Part shown: positions 17,004 through 24,314 of the stretch, in pieces | Position numbering within the stretch: the stretch's first letter is position 1 | Layout of the letters: each line of letters opens with the position of its first letter | DNA from: Ignavibacteriota bacterium | Lineage (GTDB): Bacteria > Bacteroidota > Ignavibacteria > SZUA-365 | DNA length: 64,000 nucleotides | Assembly (NCBI GenBank): GCA_016218045.1 | Contig: JACRFB010000024.1 | Coordinates: forward strand, 40,613-104,612 | Direction: 5' to 3' | The notes under the pieces: model-generated | Told to the model about the DNA's origin: nothing | Database searches by the model: none | What the model saw: only the letters and a program-made list of their open reading frames with translations | Program-made: the position numbers and the translations under genes

Positions 17004-18308
17004 ATGCGCGTTTCCGTCCACCACGCGTTCCTTGTGCTCCTTCTCGCCGCGGCAGCGCCGCGCGCCCTCTCGCAGGTCGAAAGCCAGCAGCCCGCCCGCA
17101 TCGGCCGGCCGCAGGCCTTCTACTTCGACGCGTTGAACTTCGCGCAGTCCGACGCGTTCGGCCTCGCGAGCCGCGTGGACATCTACGTGCAGATCCCCTT
17201 CGACATCATCACCTTCATTCGAAAGTCCGACGGCTATACCGGCGCGTACACTCTCAGCGCAATCATCAACGACGAGGACGGCGCGCGCATCAAGGAGGAG
17301 AGCTGGACGCGCAAAGTGGAACGCACCTCGCTGGAGGGCACCACCGATCCACAGACATCGGACGTGACACAGAAGTCGATTCCCCTCGAGCCGGGATCGT
17401 ACATCATCGAGATCCTGTTCGAGGACAAGGAGTCGTCGACGGAATTCCGCAGCACAAAAAAGATCGACGTCCGTAAATTTGATCCGAACATCTTCGCCAT
17501 GAGCGACATGATGCTGGTGGGTTCGGTGGACGAATCGGGTTTGAAGCGCCGCATCGCGCCGCATCTGAATCCCAACATCGCCGCGCTCAGTGACGGCTTC
17601 ACGCTGTTCTACGAAGTGTACAATCCCTTCACCATCGCGTCCGTCGGCATCGAGTACAAAATCACCCGCCGTAAAACGACGGTCACTTCCGCGAGGATGC
17701 GGCAGGCCGTGCGGCAGGGCGTCAACACATTCCTCACACGTGTGGCCGGACCCGTGCTTGGTGTGGGGGCCTACGAACTCGAACTGATTGTGACACGCTC
17801 CGACGACAGCACCGTTGTGCTGGCCCGTTCGTCTCGCTCCTTTGTCGTCGAATGGCTCAGCGGCGGCACCCCGCTCACGATCACGGACCTCGACGAGGCG
17901 GTGGAACAACTGCGCTATTTTGCGAAGGGTGACGAGCTGGACAACATCAAGGACGCGCCCGACGACGCGGAGCGGCGCAAGCGCTTCGACGCGTTCTGGG
18001 AGCGGAACAATCCGACGCCCGGCTCGCCGACCAATCGCGCCATGATCGAATACTACACACGTGTCTCGTACGCCAACGAGCGCTTCGGCCATTACATCCC
18101 CGGCTGGAAAACCGACCGCGGCATGGTGTACATCATCTACGGTCCGCCCAGCGCCGTCGACCGGCATCCTCTCGATGTGGAAACGAAACCCTACGAGGTC
18201 TGGGAATACTACGACATCAACCGGCGCTTCGTCTTCATCGATGAGAGCGGCTTCGGTGATTACCGGCTGTTGTATCCGATCTGGGACGAGCGGAATCGAA
18301 TGCGGTAG
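17004..18308 (+). CDS. Secreted GWxTD domain protein
   Basis: 434 residues from the ATG at 17004; a longer frame overlapping rimO is not needed. The N-terminus is a signal peptide (F-L-V-L-L-L-A-A-A-A-P-R-A-L-S-Q). The C-terminal third carries the signature GWKTDRGMVYIIYGPPSAVD, preceded by W-E-R-N-N-P-T-P and Y-Y-T-R-V-x-Y-A-N-E-R-F, the hallmark of the GWxTD domain (TIGR04514 type) found in FCB-group and Acidobacteria proteins. The function of the family is unknown; it is extracytoplasmic. The gap to rimO is 4 bp, so co-transcription is likely. The gene ends at a repeat island. Confidence 0.88.
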   Translation: MRVSVHHAFLVLLLAAAAPRALSQVESQQPARIGRPQAFYFDALNFAQSDAFGLASRVDIYVQIPFDIITFIRKSDGYTGAYTLSAIINDEDGARIKEESWTRKVERTSLEGTTDPQTSDVTQKSIPLEPGSYIIEILFEDKESSTEFRSTKKIDVRKFDPNIFAMSDMMLVGSVDESGLKRRIAPHLNPNIAALSDGFTLFYEVYNPFTIASVGIEYKITRRKTTVTSARMRQAVRQGVNTFLTRVAGPVLGVGAYELELIVTRSDDSTVVLARSSRSFVVEWLSGGTPLTITDLDEAVEQLRYFAKGDELDNIKDAPDDAERRKRFDAFWERNNPTPGSPTNRAMIEYYTRVSYANERFGHYIPGWKTDRGMVYIIYGPPSAVDRHPLDVETKPYEVWEYYDINRRFVFIDESGFGDYRLLYPIWDERNRMR

Positions 18309-18418
18309 TCGAATGTATCGCCAGGGCTGGGAGTGGAGGTGGTAGCGGGTTAGAGAGTAGATGGGTAGAGGGTAGATTGATCAACTCTATCCGTGTGAGG
18401 AGACAGGAGACAGGATGC

Positions 18419-18481
18419 GGGAGACGAGAGACGGGAGACGGGAGACGAGAGACGGGAGACGAGAGACGGGAGACGAGAGGC
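18419..18481. repeat. 7-bp tandem array GGGAGAC/GAGAGAC, 9 units
   Basis: Nine consecutive 7-bp units, alternating irregularly between GGGAGAC and GAGAGAC (the last is GAGAGGC). It is purely purine plus C on this strand. Seven-base arrays of the same style occur at 56000 and 56162. Confidence 0.9.
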
Positions 18482-18509
18482 GACTGAACACCCATAAAAT
18501 CGGATTACC

Positions 18510-18526
18510 CCCTCTTTTTAAGAGGG
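18510..18526. repeat. hairpin CCCTCTT-TTT-AAGAGGG
   Basis: Perfect 7-bp stem with a T3 loop inside the repeat island. It could terminate transcription weakly but lacks a T tail outside the stem. Confidence 0.6.
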
Positions 18527-18587
18527 CGAAGGGGGAGTGGGCTGCAGGATGAGCATTGAATGCGACGTGATCCTCCCGTTGCCGATC

Positions 18588-18634
18588 CCCACGCCTCACG
18601 GCGTGGGTTGATGAATGCCGCCCGCTTCGCGGGC
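18588..18634. repeat. two adjacent REP-like hairpins
   Basis: CCCACGCC-TCAC-GGCGTGGG (18588-18607) followed by GCCCGC-TTC-GCGGGC (18620-18634). The second hairpin, with its flanks, is repeated at 18993-19010. These look like dispersed palindromic units similar to REP elements. Confidence 0.65.
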
Positions 18635-18656
18635 TCTGCGGACTCTTAAGGCGATG

Positions 18657-18808
18657 AGACGATCAGACGATCAGACGATTAGACGATCAGACGATCAGAC
18701 GATCAGACGATCAGACGATCAGACGATCAGACGATTGGACGATTAGACGATTAGACGATCAGACGATCAGACGATCAGACGATTAGACGATTGGACGATT
18801 AGACGATA
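18657..18808. repeat. 8-bp tandem array AGACGATC/AGACGATT, 19 units
   Basis: Nineteen uninterrupted 8-bp units: AGACGATC dominates, with AGACGATT and GGACGATT variants clustered in two places. The period is not a multiple of three and every frame is open for only short stretches, so it is not coding. It is a candidate for copy-number variation. Confidence 0.92.
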
Positions 18809-18880
18809 AAGCGACACAGCGGTCCGATTCTCTCCGCGATCCATGCGGCGTGTGCGTGAGTCGCGAATCACATCCGACAG

Positions 18881-18899
18881 GGGCGACCGGCGGTCGCCC
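18881..18899. repeat. hairpin GGGCGACC-GGC-GGTCGCCC
   Basis: Perfect 8-bp stem with a 3-base loop in the repeat island; a REP-like palindrome. Confidence 0.6.
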
Positions 18900-18992
18900 T
18901 ACACCACCACGGAACACGCACAAAACACAGCCCGGAACAGATCAGTCACCCTTTCCCGGAACGGGGAGTGGGACGGGGTGAGGGTGCGTATG

Positions 18993-19010
18993 CCGCCCGC
19001 TTCGCGGGCT
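18993..19010. repeat. second copy of the GCCCGC-TTC-GCGGGC hairpin
   Basis: The same stem-loop and flanking bases (TGCCGCCCGC...GGGCTCT) as at 18617-18638, about 375 bp away, in the same orientation. Confidence 0.6.
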
Positions 19011-19156
19011 CTCTGCGATTTGGGGCCGCGCCGATACACCGCGCGCCCCAGCCCGATATTCCTCCTGTCTCCTCTATCCTGTCTCCTCACACCGAATAGA
19101 ATAGACCACACTCCCCCAGCCCCCAACTCCCACATCTAGATCCTAACCCCTAACTC

Positions 19157-20935
19157 CTAGCTCCTCGTAACCAGCTCCTGATCCTTGTACTGCAGCATAT
19201 ACAGCCGCTTGTAGATTCCGTCGGCGGCGAGGAGTTCCTGATGTGTTCCCTTCTCGCGGAGCTGCCCCTTGTGCATCACGATGATCTTATCGGCGTTCTG
19301 AATAGTGGAGAGCCGGTGCGCGATAACGATGGATGTGCGGCCCGAAAGCAGCCGCGATATGGCCTCCTGAATCAACTGCTCCGATTCGGTGTCGACGCTC
19401 GAGGTGGCCTCGTCGAGAATGAGGATCGACGGATCGTAGGCCAGCGCGCGCGCAAAGGCCAGCAGTTGCTTCTGGCCGACCGACAGTGTCGCTCCACGCT
19501 CCTTCACCTCGGTGGCATAGCCGTCGGGCAGCCGCTCGATGAAGCGGTCGATGCCGACGAGCCGGGCCACCTCGCGGACGCGTTCGTCGCTGATGCGCTC
19601 GTCGCCCAGTGTGATGTTGCCGCGTATGTCGCCCGAGAAAAGGAACACGTCCTGCAGCACCACGCCTATCGCACGGCGCAATTGCCGCGACGACACCGAC
19701 CGTATGTCCACACCGCCGATGAGAATGCTTCCGTGCTGAATGTCGTAGAGGCGTCCGAGGAGATTGATGATGGTGGATTTTCCCGCGCCCGTCGCGCCCA
19801 CGATGGCCACGGTTTTGCCCGCCGGAATCGTGAAGGAGACGTCGCGCAGGACCCAGTCCTCGCCGTTGTACGCAAAACGCACATTGCGGAATTCTATGCC
19901 GGCGCGCGGATCAAATCCGGCGGCCTCCTCGGGCGGTTCGGGGATGACGGAATCGTCGTCGAGCAGCGTGAAGATGCGTTCGGACGAGGCCATCGCGGTC
20001 TGCATGATGTTGTATTTCTCCGACAGATCACGCACGGGCCGGAAGAACATTTCGGTGTACTGGATGAAGGAGATCAGCGTGCCGAGTGTCATCACGCCGC
20101 CGATCACTCCCCCGCCCGCGTACCAGACGATGAGCGCCACCGCGAGCGAACTGAGGAAATCCACCGCCGGGAAAAACACGGCGTAATAAAAAACCGACTT
20201 CACGTGTGAATGCGTGTGCGCGGCGTTGATCGCCTCGTGTTTCTTGTACGCGTCGTTCTCGCGCCCGAAGAGCTGCACCGTGGCCATGCCCGACACGTGC
20301 TCCTGCGTGAAGCTGTTGAGCCGCGCCACCTGGAAACGGATGTCGCGATACGAGTCGCGCACCTTGCGCCGGAAGAGCAGCGTGGCATACATCAGCAGAG
20401 GCAGCACGCTGAGTGTCACGAGCGAGAGGCCCCAGTCGATGGTGAACATAAACACCATGATCCAGATGATGATGAACACGTCGGCGAACACGGTCACGAG
20501 TCCCGACGAGAACATCTCGTTCAACACCTCGACGTCGCCGGTGACACGCGTGACGAGACGGCCGACCGGATTCTTGTCGAAAAAGGACAGGGACATCCGC
20601 TGAAGCTTGCGGTACACCTGCATGCGTATGTCGAGGATGGTCCGTTGCCCGATCCACTGCGTGAAGTAGGTCATGACATACTGCACGAGACCCTGGAAGA
20701 TCAGCGTCGCGAGCAGGAGCAGCGCGATGCGCAGCAGTCCCGCCGCGTCCTTGTTCGCGATATAGTCGTCGACGGCGATTTTTGTGAGCCAGGGGCGGAC
20801 GGGTCCGAGCGCGGAGATGAGGATGGTGAGCAGGATCGCGCCCGCGATGTGCCACCGATAGGGACGCACGTATATCAGCAGCCGCTTCATCAGCCGGCTG
20901 TCGTATGCTTTGCCGAGTATTTCGTCTTCTTGCAT
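19157..20935 (-). CDS. ABC exporter, fused permease-ATPase (MsbA/MdlB-like)
   Basis: 592 residues from ATG 20933-20935 (MQEDEILGKAYDSRL). I prefer this start over an upstream in-frame one because family members begin close to here. Six transmembrane helices fill about 25-310. The nucleotide-binding domain has Walker A GATGAGKST, a degenerate signature T-L-S-V-G-Q-K-Q (LSVGQ in place of LSGGQ), Walker B ILILDEATSSVD and H-loop IVIAHRLST. It is a homodimeric or heterodimeric type IV exporter for lipid, drug or peptide. The altered signature and lack of a partner gene nearby leave the substrate open. The gene is divergent from the AAA+ regulator. Confidence 0.92.
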   Translation of the reverse strand: MQEDEILGKAYDSRLMKRLLIYVRPYRWHIAGAILLTILISALGPVRPWLTKIAVDDYIANKDAAGLLRIALLLLATLIFQGLVQYVMTYFTQWIGQRTILDIRMQVYRKLQRMSLSFFDKNPVGRLVTRVTGDVEVLNEMFSSGLVTVFADVFIIIWIMVFMFTIDWGLSLVTLSVLPLLMYATLLFRRKVRDSYRDIRFQVARLNSFTQEHVSGMATVQLFGRENDAYKKHEAINAAHTHSHVKSVFYYAVFFPAVDFLSSLAVALIVWYAGGGVIGGVMTLGTLISFIQYTEMFFRPVRDLSEKYNIMQTAMASSERIFTLLDDDSVIPEPPEEAAGFDPRAGIEFRNVRFAYNGEDWVLRDVSFTIPAGKTVAIVGATGAGKSTIINLLGRLYDIQHGSILIGGVDIRSVSSRQLRRAIGVVLQDVFLFSGDIRGNITLGDERISDERVREVARLVGIDRFIERLPDGYATEVKERGATLSVGQKQLLAFARALAYDPSILILDEATSSVDTESEQLIQEAISRLLSGRTSIVIAHRLSTIQNADKIIVMHKGQLREKGTHQELLAADGIYKRLYMLQYKDQELVTRS

Positions 20936-21135
20936 GTCTGTATAATCGAATGAGGATAGTGCGTTCCAACATGGCACACGACGGGTTCATTTCCCAGCGA
21001 ATGGGGCGGAAAATGCGCCCGTTGTGAGATTGATGAAAGAAATCCGATGCCATAATTGACATTGATTTCACGATTGTTGATTTTTACTACGATTCGTGTC
21101 CCATATGTATTGTACTTTCACAAGCTGGTGCGTCC

Positions 21136-22104
21136 GTGCCGTTGACGACCCATACGTTTCTCGCGCGCAGTGCGACGATGCTCGGCGTTTTCGAACGATT
21201 GAGTACGATCGCACCATCCAGCAGCGCCGTGCTGCTGGTCGGTGAAACGGGTGTGGGCAAGGAGGTGGTGGCGGAGTACATACACCGGCACAGCAACAGA
21301 AATAACCGGCCGTTCGTCAAAGTCGGTCTCGCGACACTTCCGCCGGAGTTGCTCGAGAGTGAGATTTTCGGGCATGAAAAGGGCGCCTACACCAACGCCA
21401 TCGCCGACAAGAAGGGGCTGTTCGAATTGGCGAATCATGGCACAATGTTCCTCGACGACATCGACGATTTTCCGTTACATCTGCAGCCGAAACTCCTGCG
21501 TGTGTTGGAGACGGGCGAAGTGATGCGTGTCGGATCCGTCAGATCCGTTTCGATCGACATCCGTCTCATTTGTGCAACGAAGGTGGATCTGCAGAATCTG
21601 GTGCACCGGGGTTTCTTCCGATCCGATCTTTTTTATCGCATCAATGTTGTGCCGATATACATCCCTCCGCTCCGCGACCGCCGTGATGATGTGCCACTTC
21701 TGATCGAACACTTTCTGCAGCGGTACGCCTCCGACAGGGAGATCCACGTCCATCCCGACGCACTCGCGCGTCTCTGTGCTTACTCGTGGCCGGGCAACGT
21801 GCGCGAACTCCGCAACGTGGCGCAACGTCTGAGCCTCTTTGCTGGCGACACCGTGCAGATCGCGGACCTCCCCGACGAAATCCGGCAGGACAAACACGTA
21901 CCGCACGGATTCGAAGAGTGCGTGCGCTGCGCCATGGACGAGCACCGCGGACTTGACGATATACTCTCGTGTATTGAGTTCACACTTCTGAAGCGCGCCT
22001 TGCGAACGTCCCACGGAAACCGCTCGCAAGCCGCTCGTCGGCTCGGTCTCCGCCTCTCGACGTTCCGCGACCGCCTTCACCGCCACGGACTCGATACAGA
22101 GTAG
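21136..22104 (+). CDS. PspF-like sigma-54 activator (AAA+ plus Fis-type HTH) with unusual motifs
   Basis: 322 residues. There is no receiver or sensor domain; the AAA+ domain starts near residue 10. Walker A is GETGVGKE (36-43). The loop that normally reads GAFTGA is GAYTNA (83-88). Walker B is TMFLDDID (103-110), with Asp where the catalytic Glu normally sits. The arginine-finger region F-R-S-D-L-F-Y-R-I-N-V is kept. The C-terminal Fis-type helix-turn-helix is R-S-Q-A-A-R-R-L-G-L-R-L-S-T-F-R-D-R-L. The start is a GTG with no clear ribosome site, so the exact N-terminus is uncertain. It lies just upstream of, and in line with, a sigma-54 promoter for the Etf-Hdr-Mvh operon, its probable target. 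Confidence 0.9.
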   Translation: MPLTTHTFLARSATMLGVFERLSTIAPSSSAVLLVGETGVGKEVVAEYIHRHSNRNNRPFVKVGLATLPPELLESEIFGHEKGAYTNAIADKKGLFELANHGTMFLDDIDDFPLHLQPKLLRVLETGEVMRVGSVRSVSIDIRLICATKVDLQNLVHRGFFRSDLFYRINVVPIYIPPLRDRRDDVPLLIEHFLQRYASDREIHVHPDALARLCAYSWPGNVRELRNVAQRLSLFAGDTVQIADLPDEIRQDKHVPHGFEECVRCAMDEHRGLDDILSCIEFTLLKRALRTSHGNRSQAARRLGLRLSTFRDRLHRHGLDTE

Positions 22105-22230
22105 GCACAGACCCCGCCAGTCGATTCCGGGACATACGATTTTATTGACGGAGAACCGCAGGGGATAACGGATTTCCGCCACTTTTGTTCTCGACATCGC
22201 GTTTATTCGGGAGTTTTTTCACATTCCGTC

Positions 22231-22246
22231 AGGCATGGGAATTGCA
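22231..22246 (+). promoter_or_regulatory. sigma-54 (-24/-12) promoter of the etf-hdr-mvh operon
   Basis: AGGCATGGGAATTGCA matches the sigma-54 consensus TGGCACG-N4-TTGCA at 10 of 12 fixed positions, with the required GG and GC doublets exactly 10 bases apart. The inferred start of transcription is near 22257, giving a leader of about 35 bases before the ATG at 22292. The activator gene ends 126 bp upstream. A TGACGGA / TCCGTCA pair (22146-22152, 22225-22231) flanks the upstream region and might be part of the control site, but that is weak. Confidence 0.75.
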
Positions 22247-22291
22247 ACATATAACGGATATTATTTCCCTTTTTCCCCCATTCCCCGCCGC

Positions 22292-22552
22292 ATGAAAAAA
22301 CTCCCGCGACCCGGACGAGTGAGTCTCGTCGGAGAGATTGTAGAATTACGCGAGCGTGGCGACGCGCGTACTGCGCGGGTGCTCCTGACCGCAATCTGTT
22401 TCGACATCCCCATCTCCGATCGCACGACGCTGAAGCTTGGCGACAGCGTCTTACTCGAGGCGACAGTCGCGCTGCCGTCATTTTTATCCGTGTCTCCGCC
22501 CGGCGTTGCAACAACACCCGGCGACAGCAGCTCACCAGACGAAGGAGCGTAA
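22292..22552 (+). CDS. Small unknown protein, first gene of the etf-hdr-mvh operon
   Basis: 86 residues; I do not recognise the family. The ATG at 22292 is chosen because an earlier in-frame ATG (22235) lies inside the sigma-54 promoter. The sequence is a basic N-terminus (M-K-K-L-P-R-P-G-R), a beta-rich middle (V-S-L-V-G-E-I-V-E-L, then R-V-L-L-T-A-I-C-F-D-I-P-I) and a Pro/Ser-rich acidic tail. The core might be a small beta barrel. There are no metal-binding motifs beyond a single Cys. It ends 4 bases before etfB. Translation looks genuine by position, but no function can be given. Confidence 0.6.
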   Translation: MKKLPRPGRVSLVGEIVELRERGDARTARVLLTAICFDIPISDRTTLKLGDSVLLEATVALPSFLSVSPPGVATTPGDSSSPDEGA

Positions 22553-22556
22553 ACAG

Positions 22557-23330
22557 ATGGACATTCTCGTTTTTCTCAAGCAGGTGCCGGACCTCGTCGA
22601 AGAGCTCGAAATCGACGCCGGAGGTACCACACTCGACAGCACATGGCTGCGATATATCCCGAGCGAGTACGATGAACACGCGCTCGAACAGGCACTGCTG
22701 CTGAAGGAAAGGCACGGCGGTACCGTACACGTCGTCACCATCGACATCGGCGAAGCCGACGACATGTTGTACTCCGCGCTGGCGAAGGGCGCCGACAGCG
22801 CCGGGAAAATCACGGCGGATTTTTCCGACGGCGCCTCCTCCACGCGGCTCGCGACGGCGCTGCAAGACACGGTATGTACACATCCGTACGATGTGATTCT
22901 GACCGGCGTGCAGAGCATAGACGACGTGGAAGGTCCGACAGGCGCCTTCCTCGCCCGCGGACTCGGCATTCCCTACGTCGGCAGCGTCAACGGCGTGTCG
23001 GTCAACGGCGACGCGGGACGCGCACTCGTCCGAAAGGAATATCCCGGAGGGGCGTTCTCGGAGATCGAGGTACACCTGCCGGCGTTGATTGGCATACAGG
23101 CGGCGGAACAGCCCCCGCGCTATGTGCCCATATCGCGCATCCGCCAGACCAAGGCGCAGGCGCATATCTCGGAATATGCAGCGCCCGAGACCGCGCATCC
23201 TACATGGGGGCGCGTGCTCTCAATGCGTAAAGTGGAGTCAACCGGTTCGGCGGTGATGCTGGACGGAGATCCCGGGGCGGTGGCACAACAACTCGTCGAC
23301 ATACTCCAAGAACACAATGTCCTGAGGTGA
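22557..23330 (+). CDS. etfB: Electron transfer flavoprotein, beta subunit
   Basis: 257 residues. M-D-I-L-V-F-L-K-Q-V-P-D opens the protein and the nucleotide loop reads TGVQSIDDVEGPTG, the EtfB pattern. Together with EtfA it forms the FAD-carrying dimer. Whether the second site in EtfB binds AMP (ordinary ETF) or FAD (bifurcating ETF) cannot be decided by eye. AAGGAG is 9 bases upstream of the ATG. The next gene is etfA, 3 bp away. Confidence 0.93.
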   Translation: MDILVFLKQVPDLVEELEIDAGGTTLDSTWLRYIPSEYDEHALEQALLLKERHGGTVHVVTIDIGEADDMLYSALAKGADSAGKITADFSDGASSTRLATALQDTVCTHPYDVILTGVQSIDDVEGPTGAFLARGLGIPYVGSVNGVSVNGDAGRALVRKEYPGGAFSEIEVHLPALIGIQAAEQPPRYVPISRIRQTKAQAHISEYAAPETAHPTWGRVLSMRKVESTGSAVMLDGDPGAVAQQLVDILQEHNVLR

Positions 23331-23333
23331 TCA

Positions 23334-24314
23334 ATGAACACGAACATTCTCGTGTACGCGGAACGTCTGCGCAGCGGCATCCCCGGGATCGTCTACGAAC
23401 TGCTCGGGAAGGCGCGTGCTCTCGCAGAAGCACACGGATCCGACATCTCTGTTCTTCTGCCGGGACCCGCCACGGAGGAAGAAGTCGCCTCCTTCGGTGC
23501 GGCGCACCGGGTTCTCATCGTCGAACACGATGCCGCGACAAGTCCGACACCCGAGGGCATGCTGCAGTCGGTGCACGACGCCGCGGCCTTGACACAGCCA
23601 GGCCTGCTGCTTATGCCCGCCACCACGCTGGCGAGCGATGTGGCCGCATTGTTTGCCGCCGACACCGGTGCGCGGCTGGTGACCAACTGCATCGATTTCG
23701 ACATCACGCACGATGGAATCACGGCATGCAGCAGACAGTACGGTGGAAAGATCCTTGTGGATGTGCTTGTCGATTCGACACCGGCGGTCCTGTGCGTCCT
23801 CGCCGGAGCGTTCCAGGAGCAGGAGGGCTGCGTCACCGGCACACCATCACCCGTCAAACTGCCCTCACCCGTGCTACCGGACCAGCGCATGCGCGCGACA
23901 CGGTTCATTCCGCCCGCCCCGGGAGATGTGGATCTCGCGCAGATGCCCGTGCTGCTCTCGGTCGGCCGCGGTATTCAGAACAAGGAAAACATCGGCATCG
24001 TGGAGGAACTGGCATCGAAGCTCAACGGCGCCGTATGCGCATCACGTCCCGTCATCGACCAGGGCTGGCTGCCGCTTACGCGGCAGATAGGCCGCTCGGG
24101 CCTCATGGTCAAACCGCGTGTGTACATGGCATTCGGCATCAGCGGAGCACCGGAGCATGTTGAAGGAATGAAGGACGCCGGTCTGATCATCGCCATAAAC
24201 ACCGACAGGACGGCGCCGATATTCAACGTGGCGCATTACGGCGTGGCCGCCGACGCGCTCGATGTCGTGCCCGCGCTGCTGGAGGCGCTCGAGAACGTTG
24301 TACAACACACATGA
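23334..24314 (+). CDS. etfA: Electron transfer flavoprotein, alpha subunit
   Basis: 326 residues. The C-terminal FAD domain is clear: S-V-G-R-G-I-Q-N-K-E-N, then A-S-R-P-V-I-D-Q-G-W, Q-I-G-R-S-G, and the strong signature Y-M-A-F-G-I-S-G-A-P-E-H followed by A-I-N-T-D-R-T-A-P-I-F. EtfA holds the electron-transferring FAD. The stop overlaps the next start (ATGA), so EtfA and the FeS oxidoreductase are coupled, which fits their being redox partners. Confidence 0.94.
   Translation: MNTNILVYAERLRSGIPGIVYELLGKARALAEAHGSDISVLLPGPATEEEVASFGAAHRVLIVEHDAATSPTPEGMLQSVHDAAALTQPGLLLMPATTLASDVAALFAADTGARLVTNCIDFDITHDGITACSRQYGGKILVDVLVDSTPAVLCVLAGAFQEQEGCVTGTPSPVKLPSPVLPDQRMRATRFIPPAPGDVDLAQMPVLLSVGRGIQNKENIGIVEELASKLNGAVCASRPVIDQGWLPLTRQIGRSGLMVKPRVYMAFGISGAPEHVEGMKDAGLIIAINTDRTAPIFNVAHYGVAADALDVVPALLEALENVVQHT

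Larger units (their letters stand above)
18393..19092. repeat. 700-bp gene-free element bounded by inverted GTGTGAGGAGACAGGA ends
   Basis: The 848-bp space 18309-19156 has no credible gene. Within it, 18393-18415 (GTGTGAGGAGACAGG...) and 19060-19092 (...CCTGTCTCCTCACAC) are inverted copies of each other. The same ends recur as three compact palindromes at 57334-57416, 57775-57856 and 58208-58289. Outside the left end is GTAGATGGGTAGAG...GATTGATC, matching in reverse the GTAGATCGATCTAC flank of the 57-58 kb copies. The interior is filled with short tandem arrays and hairpins listed separately. It looks like a non-autonomous palindromic element into which other small repeats have accumulated; no transposase is present. 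Confidence 0.6.

Noticed and set aside
22235..22291. Earlier start for the small operon-leading protein
   Set aside because: That ATG overlaps the sigma-54 promoter, upstream of the expected transcription start.
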